Source: JBBDWJ01 sp040902925 (lineage in GTDB: Bacteria > Acidobacteriota > Terriglobia > Bryobacterales > UBA6623). Taken from it: a DNA stretch of 18,337 bases. Positions 12,750 to 18,337 of the stretch are shown in pieces (the first letter of the stretch is position 1; the number at the start of each line of letters is the position of its first letter). The notes beneath the pieces are model-generated. The model searched no databases. It was not told where the DNA came from and saw only the letters and a program-made list of their open reading frames with translations. The DNA lies in NCBI GenBank assembly GCA_040902925.1, contig JBBDWJ010000237.1, positions 1 through 18,337 on the forward strand, written 5' to 3'. The translations under genes and the position numbers were made by a program.

Positions 12750-14405
12750 GTGATCTCCACGCTATTGGCCGCTCTGCGCTCCCTGTTCGGTCCGCTACTG
12801 GAGTTCTGGGCCGCGCTCAGCCGCCGCCGCAAGCTCAACCTCATCGCCTTCGCTCTATGCGTGTTTGGAGCCGTGTGGGCGTTCCGCTGGTACATGCTCG
12901 AGCGGGCCTACCGGCCGCTCTATACCGATCTGACCGATCAGGAAGCCGGGACTGCCGCCGAACGGCTGCGCCAGATGGAGGTGCCCTTCCGGCTGGCCTC
13001 CAACGGCGGCACAATTCTGGTGCCCGAAACGCGCCTGGCGGAGGTTCGCTTGCAACTGGCCGCCGAAGGGCTGCCACAAACCGGCCGCCTGGGCTTCGAG
13101 CTTTTTGACCAGACCAGCTTTGGCGCCACCGAGTTCGCCGAGCAGGTCAACTTCCGGCGCGCGCTCGAAGGCGAGCTGGAGCGCTCGGTGCTCTCGCTCA
13201 GCCGCGTCGAACGCGCGCGCGTGCACATCAGCCTCCCCAAGCGCGCCGTGTTTCTCGACAACGAGCAGCCCGCGAAGGCTTCCGTCGTGCTGCAGTTGCG
13301 GCCCGGCGGCGAGCTCAGCAAGCAGCAGACCGATGGCATCACGCACCTCGTAGCCAGCGCCGTCGAAGGGCTTGACCCGCGCCAGGTCGTGCTCGTCGAC
13401 ACGCGCGGACGGCTGCTCGTGCGCCCGCAAGGCGGCTCCGAGGCTATGACCGGCGAGCAGTTGGAATACCGCCGCCGTCTCGAGCAGCAGATCGAAGCCA
13501 AGATCGCAGCCACCATCGAGCCCTATGTCGGGTTCGACAAGGTGCGCGTCAACGCCGCGGCCGATATTGACTGGAGCAAGGGCGAGCAGACCGAAGAAGT
13601 GTTCGACCCCAACACCCTGGTCATGACGACGCAAAAGCTGCAGGAGAACTCCGGGCCGCCCAACGCCACCGGCGCGCCGGGCACGGCATCGAACATCCCG
13701 CGCCAGCCGTTTGAGCCCGGCATCGGCGCCAATGTTAATCAACGCGTCACCGAAACAACCAACTATCAGACCAGCCGCACCGTCACCCGCATGCAGCTCG
13801 ACAAAGGAGCGCTGAAGCGGCTTTCGATCGCCGTACTGGTCGACTCGAAAAGCCATCTCGACGAAGCCGGAGCCATCGTCCGTGAGCCGCGAACCGAGCA
13901 GGAAATGCTGTCGCTGCGGCAGCTAGCCGTGGCCGCCGGGGGAATCGTCGAAGAGCGCGGCGACCGCCTCACGATCGAGAGCCTGCCGTTCACCATCTTC
14001 GACCCGCTGCCGCTGGCGCCGCCGTCGTCGACGCGCCCTGAGTGGTTCGATTTCGCTCTAGAGTTGTTCCGGAATTACCGATATTACGTGATAGCAGCCG
14101 CTGTAACCCTGCTGCTGTTGTTCGCCCTGCTGATCTGGGCGTTCCGCCGCTGGAGCAAAAAAGCCCGCGCCCGGCGGCAGGCCGCACTCGCGGCCGAGCG
14201 CGAACAGCAAGCGATCGCCGGCGCCGAGGCCGAAACCAAACGCCTGGCCGATGAGCAGGCTCGCCTGTTGACCGGGTTGAAAGCCGATACGCTGCAAAGC
14301 TCACGGGGGCAAGTGCTCAAGAAACATCTGGAAGAGGCGGCCGTCAAAGACACCGCTGGCTTCATTCAACTGTTGCGGGCCTGGATCCACGAGGACGATC
14401 GATGA
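12750..14405 (+). CDS. fliF: Flagellar MS-ring protein FliF
   Basis: The 551-residue protein forms the MS-ring on which the motor and export gate assemble. Membrane helix 1 is at about 30-50 (LNLIAFALCVFGAVWAF) and helix 2 at about 446-466 (YYVIAAAVTLLLLFALLIWAF), flanking the periplasmic ring-building motifs. Recognisable blocks are YRPLYTDLTDQEAGTAAERL, FGATEFAEQVNFRRALEGEL and RARVHISLPKRAVFL. The C-terminal cytoplasmic tail (about 505-551, ending AGFIQLLRAWIHEDDR) is the FliG-binding region. The start is a GTG at 12750 without an evident Shine-Dalgarno; it gives the normal family length. The stop overlaps the fliG start as ATGA (4 bp), implying coupled synthesis of the two interacting proteins. 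Confidence 0.97.
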   Translation: MISTLLAALRSLFGPLLEFWAALSRRRKLNLIAFALCVFGAVWAFRWYMLERAYRPLYTDLTDQEAGTAAERLRQMEVPFRLASNGGTILVPETRLAEVRLQLAAEGLPQTGRLGFELFDQTSFGATEFAEQVNFRRALEGELERSVLSLSRVERARVHISLPKRAVFLDNEQPAKASVVLQLRPGGELSKQQTDGITHLVASAVEGLDPRQVVLVDTRGRLLVRPQGGSEAMTGEQLEYRRRLEQQIEAKIAATIEPYVGFDKVRVNAAADIDWSKGEQTEEVFDPNTLVMTTQKLQENSGPPNATGAPGTASNIPRQPFEPGIGANVNQRVTETTNYQTSRTVTRMQLDKGALKRLSIAVLVDSKSHLDEAGAIVREPRTEQEMLSLRQLAVAAGGIVEERGDRLTIESLPFTIFDPLPLAPPSSTRPEWFDFALELFRNYRYYVIAAAVTLLLLFALLIWAFRRWSKKARARRQAALAAEREQQAIAGAEAETKRLADEQARLLTGLKADTLQSSRGQVLKKHLEEAAVKDTAGFIQLLRAWIHEDDR

Positions 14406-15433
14406 TCAGCAACGCCGGCAACGAAAACGAAGTCTTCACCGGACTGCGAAAAGCCGCCATCACGCTGGTCGCGCTCGGCGACGATGCGGCGGCTCAGATA
14501 TTCCGCGACCTCAGCGAGCAGGAGATTCAGTCCCTCGGCCGCGAGGTCAGCAAACTCAGCCAGGTGACGCCGGAACAAGCGGAGAACACGCTCCAGGAAT
14601 TCCACGACATGTCGATCGCGCGAGGCTACCTCGTGCAAGGCGGTCTCGATTACGCCAAGCGCGTTCTGACAACCGCGTTCGGCAACGAGCGCTCCAAGAC
14701 GATCATCGACCGCCTCGTGAAGTCCCTCGGTGAGGAACTGGCGACCTTCGACTCGCTTCAACGCGCCGATCCGCAACAAGTGGCAAAATTCATCCAGGGC
14801 GAGCACCCCCAGACCATCGCGTTGGTTCTCTCGCACCTTAACAGCAGCTCAGCGGGGGCCATGCTGATGGCCTTGCCCGCCGAAATTCGTGGCGATGTGT
14901 CGCGCCGTATGGCGCACCTCGACCAGATCTCTCCCGCCATCGTCGGCAAAATCGCCGGCATTCTCGACGGCAAGCTCAAGACCCTCGGCCAGTTCAGCCG
15001 CGAGTCCTATGGCGGCGTCGCCGCGGTGGCCGAAATGTTCAATCGCCTCGAATCCAACGCCGGCCAGGAGCTGATCGACCAGATCGAAGAGAAGGACCAG
15101 GAACTCGCTGAGGCCGTGCGCAACCTGATGTTTGTCTTCGAAGACATGCTGCTGATCGATCCGATGGGCATGCGCGAGATTCTGTCGCGCATCGACAAAA
15201 AGACGCTCACTGTCGCGTTGAAGGGCACCAGCGACACGCTGCGCGACCATTTCTTCACCAACATGTCCGAGCGCGGCTCGGCGATGCTCAAAGAAGATAT
15301 GGATGCGCTCGGGCCAATCAAGATTCGCGACGTCGAAGCGGCGCAGCAGCAGATCATCGCCATCGTACGCGCGCTGGAGACCGAAGGCGTGTTGAGCTTG
15401 AAGGGCGCGGTAGGCGAACAGTACGTTGTCTAA
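14402..15433 (+). CDS. fliG: Flagellar motor switch protein FliG
   Basis: The 343-residue rotor protein transmits stator force and sets rotation direction with FliM/FliN. The N-terminal domain (1-100) binds FliF. The middle domain carries the EHPQT motif (134-138, GEHPQTIALVLSHL). The C-terminal domain begins near NLMFVFEDMLLID (from about 241) and has the charged torque helix region with MSERGSAMLKEDMDALGPIKIRDVE, which faces MotA. All three domains are complete and close to canonical. Translation starts at the ATG within the fliF stop; fliH begins inside its last codons. Confidence 0.98.
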   Translation: MISNAGNENEVFTGLRKAAITLVALGDDAAAQIFRDLSEQEIQSLGREVSKLSQVTPEQAENTLQEFHDMSIARGYLVQGGLDYAKRVLTTAFGNERSKTIIDRLVKSLGEELATFDSLQRADPQQVAKFIQGEHPQTIALVLSHLNSSSAGAMLMALPAEIRGDVSRRMAHLDQISPAIVGKIAGILDGKLKTLGQFSRESYGGVAAVAEMFNRLESNAGQELIDQIEEKDQELAEAVRNLMFVFEDMLLIDPMGMREILSRIDKKTLTVALKGTSDTLRDHFFTNMSERGSAMLKEDMDALGPIKIRDVEAAQQQIIAIVRALETEGVLSLKGAVGEQYVV

Positions 15434-16112
15434 GTTCATCCAAAATCCGGCCCGGGCGGAGATCGCTTCGGCGAATACCGAAGCCGCCGTGGCGGCGCCT
15501 TGCCAAGGCATCCAAGGGTTCGCGCCGCGGCGCGTCCGCCTTCATAGCCGCCGGCCGCCCGTTGAAGGCAATGCCAACAGCCCGCCCCTGTTGCTGCACA
15601 CCGCGCACAACGCCGGCGAAGCCGACGTCGAAGCGATCCAGCGCGAGGCGTTCCGTCATGGCCACGAAGAGGGCGAACGTGCCGGAATAGAAAAGGCCGC
15701 CGCGCAATATCGCGAGGCGATCGCCGCGTTCGGACGCAGCGCCCTGCAGGTAGCGACCCTCAAGACCCGCCTGCGCCGCGAGGCCGAGCAAGATCTGGTC
15801 GCATTGGCTTTCGCCATCGCTCGAAAGATTCTGCGCCGCGAAGTCTCCGTTGACCCGGCCGCTGTCGTCGGGCTCGTGCGGGGCTGTCTGGAGCAATACA
15901 GCCGCGCTGAACCGAGCAGCCTGCGCGTTCATCCCGACGACTCCGCCGTAGTCGCGGAATTCTTTGAGCAGAACCCCGCGCCGCATCTCAAGGTCGTCGC
16001 CGATGCGAAACTTTCCCGCGGCGGAGCCGTATTCGAAACATCGCGCGGCGTTCTCGATGCCCGCTTCGAAGTGCAACTCGAAGAAATCGAAAAAGGTCTG
16101 GCCGATCGCTAG
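15426..16112 (+). CDS. fliH: Flagellar assembly protein FliH
   Basis: The 228-residue protein is a FliH/SctL-type regulator of the export ATPase. The first 65 residues are variable and Pro/Arg-rich. A helical segment with EAFRHGHEEGERAGIEKAA (about 75-93) is the GxxxG-like repeat region typical of FliH. The C-terminal domain (about 115-228, LVALAFAIARKILRREVSVDP, then LRVHPDD) matches the FliH/HrpE fold that binds FliI. The start is a TTG at 15426 overlapping the fliG stop by 8 bp; it gives MSKFIQNPARAEI and needs no other start in the gap. A 243-bp spacer with repeats separates it from fliI, which is unusual because the two proteins act as one complex. Confidence 0.92.
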   Translation: MSKFIQNPARAEIASANTEAAVAAPCQGIQGFAPRRVRLHSRRPPVEGNANSPPLLLHTAHNAGEADVEAIQREAFRHGHEEGERAGIEKAAAQYREAIAAFGRSALQVATLKTRLRREAEQDLVALAFAIARKILRREVSVDPAAVVGLVRGCLEQYSRAEPSSLRVHPDDSAVVAEFFEQNPAPHLKVVADAKLSRGGAVFETSRGVLDARFEVQLEEIEKGLADR

Positions 16113-16148
16113 TGCAGTGTGACCAGCAAAACGAATCGCCGCAGGAAA

Positions 16149-16224
16149 GCGCCATCGCTCCAAGGCGGCGCCATGGCTCCAAGTTGCGCTATCGCCCCAA
16201 GCCGGCGTCATCGCCGAAGGCGAT
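16149..16224 (+). repeat. Degenerate 18-19-bp tandem repeat
   Basis: Four imperfect units start at about 16149, 16168, 16186 and 16205. Each begins GCG(C/T)(C/T)AT(C/G)GC and, except the last, continues with CCAAG. The last unit merges into double-hairpin element B. This is clear by eye but divergent. Confidence 0.5.
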
Positions 16225-16250
16225 CTGAGCCCTACCCGCAAGGGTGGGGC
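16210..16250 (+). repeat. Double-hairpin element B, copy 2 (fliH-fliI gap)
   Basis: ATCGCC-GAA-GGCGAT is followed by GCCCTACCC/GGGTGGGGC with a GCAA loop. Compared with copy 1 (11731-11771) the stem differs by two C/T changes that both keep pairing through T-G wobbles. Both copies sit on the coding strand inside the same flagellar operon. Confidence 0.8.
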
Positions 16251-16355
16251 CACACAAAGAACCGCCAGACCCCAAAAGGAAACCGGCTGTATAAAATCGC
16301 GTCCGGGTAACACCTAAAACGCCACGCCAAGGCGATCGCCAACAAAGCGCAACGA

Positions 16356-17723
16356 ATGCCCGCCATCAAAACCGCCCCCTCCGACCTCGAAGGCATCCGC
16401 GAGTACCTGCGCCTCAAAGCAGCGCGTGTTTCGTCCCTGAATTCCGTTCGCGCCCAGGGCGAGGTATTGCAAGTGATCGGCCTGCTGGTCGAGTCCAGAG
16501 GACCGCTGGCTTCGGTAGGAGACATCTGCGAAATGCAATTGCCGGCGGGCGCTCGTGTCCGCGCTCAAGTCGTCGGCTTTCGCGACGACCGCACCCTATC
16601 CATGCCGCTCGACGAAATGAAAGGCCTGCAGCCCGGCTGCCCTATCGTGCTGTGCGGCGACGCCAGTGGCGCCGCCGTGGGGCCGGAACTGTTGGGCCGC
16701 GTCATCGACGGCTTCGGCGCGCCCATCGACGGACTCGCGCCGCTTTCCTGCCGTGAAAGCTACGAGATTCACCGCGACGCGCCTGGTCCGCTGCAGCGCG
16801 AGGCGATCGTCGAGCCGCTCTCGACCGGCGTGCGCGTCATCGACGCACTGCTGACTTGCGGCAAGGGCCAGCGCGTGGGCATCCTGGGCGGCTCCGGCGT
16901 CGGCAAGAGCACGCTGCTCGCCTCGGTCGCGCGCAACGGCTCCGCGGATGTCAACGTCATCGCCTTGATCGGCGAGCGCAATCGCGAAGTGCGCGCCTTC
17001 ATCGAGGAAACCCTGGGGCCCGAGGGTCTGAAAAAGTCGGTGGTCGTCTGCGCCACCTCCGACCGGCCGGCGCCAGTGCGCGTGCGCGCCACTTTTCTCG
17101 CCGCGACCATCGCCGACTACTTTCGCGATCAAGGCAAGAACGTGCTGCTGATCATGGATTCGGTAACGCGGTTCGCCATGGCGCAGCGCGAAATCGGTCT
17201 GGCCGTCGGCGAGCCTCCCAGCCAGAAAGGCTACACACCTTCGGTATTCCAAATGCTGCCGCGCGTTTTCGAGCGGGCCGGCAACTTCGGCAACGGGTCG
17301 ATCACCGGCTTCTACACCGTGCTCGTCGAAGGCGACGACATGAATGACCCGATCGCCGATTCGTGCCGCGCTCTGCTCGACGGCCACATCGTTCTTTCGC
17401 GCGAGTTGGCTTCGAGCAATCACTACCCCGCCATCGATGTCCTCGAAAGCATCAGCCGCCTGGCGCGGGCGGTTGGCAAGCCGGAACACGTCGGGAACGC
17501 GGGCCGCCTGCGCGATGGCCTCGCCTCGTACCGCCGCGCCGAAGATCTGATCAACCTCGGCGCCTATGCCGCCGGCTCGAACCCAACCGTCGATGCCGTG
17601 ATCCGCTCGCGCGAAGACATTCTCCGCTTCTTGCGCCAGGACAGTAATTCCGCGCAGCCGATGGAAAACACACTGCAACAGCTCGAAGAGCTGGCGGCCA
17701 AGCTGGATAAGAGCACACCGTAA
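16356..17723 (+). CDS. fliI: Flagellum-specific ATP synthase FliI (export ATPase)
   Basis: The 455-residue ATPase belongs to the F1-beta/type III secretion family. Walker A is GGSGVGKST (178-186); Walker B is in NVLLIMDSVTRFAMAQREIG. The type III block SQKGYTPSVFQMLPRVFERAG and the C-terminal LINLGAYAAGSNPTVD are also present. Length is normal (430-460). It forms a hexamer at the base of the export gate with FliH and FliJ and uses ATP to promote unfolding and entry of export substrates. The ATG at 16356 gives a normal N-terminus but lacks a clear Shine-Dalgarno; an AT-rich TATAAAAT at about 16291 could be part of an internal promoter, with no obvious -35 partner. Confidence 0.98.
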   Translation: MPAIKTAPSDLEGIREYLRLKAARVSSLNSVRAQGEVLQVIGLLVESRGPLASVGDICEMQLPAGARVRAQVVGFRDDRTLSMPLDEMKGLQPGCPIVLCGDASGAAVGPELLGRVIDGFGAPIDGLAPLSCRESYEIHRDAPGPLQREAIVEPLSTGVRVIDALLTCGKGQRVGILGGSGVGKSTLLASVARNGSADVNVIALIGERNREVRAFIEETLGPEGLKKSVVVCATSDRPAPVRVRATFLAATIADYFRDQGKNVLLIMDSVTRFAMAQREIGLAVGEPPSQKGYTPSVFQMLPRVFERAGNFGNGSITGFYTVLVEGDDMNDPIADSCRALLDGHIVLSRELASSNHYPAIDVLESISRLARAVGKPEHVGNAGRLRDGLASYRRAEDLINLGAYAAGSNPTVDAVIRSREDILRFLRQDSNSAQPMENTLQQLEELAAKLDKSTP

Positions 17724-17742
17724 ACCGCCCGAGGCGTCCGCT

Positions 17743-18183
17743 ATGAAACGATTCGCCTTCCCGCTCGACCGCGTCCTGCGCCTTCGCCGTCTCGAAATGG
17801 AGCGCGTCGAAGCGCGCCTCAGCGAGCTTTCGTTCCACGCACAAACGCGGCGCCGTACCGCCGAGCAGCGCCGCGAGCAAGCCGTCGAATCCGGCCAACG
17901 CCTGCTGGAACAAACTCATCTGCGCGGCGTCGATTTCCAAATCACCGGCCACTGGCAGGCGCGCCTCGAAGCCGAGCGGGTAGCAGCGATGCAGTCGTTC
18001 GAAAGCTTCTCGCGGCAGCATCGCCAGGCCCTCGCCAGCCTCGTCGAGGCGCGCCGCAAGGTCAAGCTGCTCGAAATCCTGCGCGAGCGAAAGCACAACG
18101 CCCACAAGCTCGACGCGGCGAAACAGCTCGAGACGCAAGCCTCCGAATTCTTCCTGGCCAAGCGAATTCGCGAACATCGCTAA
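17743..18183 (+). CDS. fliJ: Flagellar export protein FliJ
   Basis: The 146-residue protein starts MKRFAFPLDRVLRLRRLEME, the FliJ N-terminal pattern (F-L-VL-LR---E), and is charged and coiled-coil throughout, ending in ASEFFLAKRIRE. FliJ sits in the FliI hexamer like the gamma subunit of F1 and links it to FlhA. It follows fliI after 19 bp, as is normal. The family is weakly conserved, so the assignment leans on the N-terminal motif, helicity, length and position. Confidence 0.9.
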   Translation: MKRFAFPLDRVLRLRRLEMERVEARLSELSFHAQTRRRTAEQRREQAVESGQRLLEQTHLRGVDFQITGHWQARLEAERVAAMQSFESFSRQHRQALASLVEARRKVKLLEILRERKHNAHKLDAAKQLETQASEFFLAKRIREHR

Positions 18184-18243
18184 CGGGCGTCGAACCGACG
18201 GACGCGAACTCGCAACGAAGCAGGCATCCTGCCGGTTCTTGGC

Positions 18244-18260
18244 CGCCTCATCCGTGAGGC
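18244..18260. repeat. Hairpin downstream of fliJ
   Basis: GCCTCA-TCCG-TGAGGC forms a perfect 6-bp stem about 60 bp after the fliJ stop. There is no T-tract, so it is not a standard intrinsic terminator. It belongs to the same class of short hairpins as those at 6197-6454. Confidence 0.45.
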
Positions 18261-18317
18261 AGGCATGTGCCTAGCCCCAATACGGTTCACTTGGACGCCA
18301 GCCGTGCAGTGCGTTCC

Positions 18318-18337
18318 GGAGCCCCGGCAGGGGCGCC
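18318..18337 (+). repeat. Dispersed palindromic repeat A, copy 3 (truncated by the window end)
   Basis: GGAGCCCCGGCAGGGGCGCC matches the first block of repeat A as seen at 6079-6131 and, inverted, at 6547-6600. The rest would lie beyond the window. Confidence 0.6.

Noticed and set aside
12855..13856. Minus-strand 333-codon open frame
   Set aside because: It is antisense to fliF, whose family blocks and membrane helices are unambiguous.
16596..17678. Minus-strand 360-codon open frame
   Set aside because: It is antisense to fliI, which has complete ATPase motifs.

Overview
The window is 18.3 kb of GC-rich bacterial DNA, and most of its coding capacity is a flagellar gene cluster. The gene order (fliW-csrA, flbD-motA-motB, a sigma-54 activator, then flgB-flgC-fliE-fliF-fliG-fliH-fliI-fliJ), the high GC content, the many non-ATG starts (TTG, GTG), a methyltransferase-like family I associate with soil Acidobacteria, and intergenic regions full of short perfect hairpins suggest an Acidobacteriota of the Bryobacterales/Solibacter type. 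This taxonomic guess rests on recognition only; no search was run.

Left part (1-3006, minus strand). Transcription runs leftward from a 460-residue methyltransferase-fold protein into fliW, then csrA. The MTase-like stop overlaps the fliW start, and csrA follows fliW after 3 bp. csrA ends in a hairpin that looks like a terminator. Beyond it is the N-terminal part of an O-antigen ligase-like membrane protein that leaves the window at base 1.

Divergent gene (3132-5885, plus strand). A 917-residue protein starts 125 bp from the 460-residue one. Its first 400 residues are a paralogue of that neighbour. A long acidic/Pro/Ala linker then leads to a zinc-ribbon plus a second, intact-looking SAM methyltransferase domain. 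The paralogous domain has lost the glycine-rich SAM motif in both proteins.

Non-coding and repeat regions. 5886-6704 holds at least seven different short hairpins and two copies of a dispersed palindromic repeat. 7053-7475 holds five perfect copies of an 18-bp unit. 9359-9803 holds seven 17-bp units in alternating order. A 41-nt double-hairpin element occurs both between flgB and flgC and between fliH and fliI.

Flagellar genes (7476-18183, plus strand). flbD, motA and motB overlap and encode the stator and its small partner. A sigma-54-dependent activator with a receiver-like domain that lacks the phosphoacceptor Asp follows, immediately upstream of the basal-body/export operon: rod proteins FlgB, FlgC and FliE, MS-ring FliF, switch FliG, and export ATPase complex FliH-FliI-FliJ. 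A possible -24/-12 promoter lies before flgB. FliW and CsrA would add post-transcriptional control. Flagellin, hook, FliM/N, FlhA/B and FliP/Q/R genes are not in the window.

A 115-residue helical protein of unknown function (6705-7052, minus strand) lies between the two parts.
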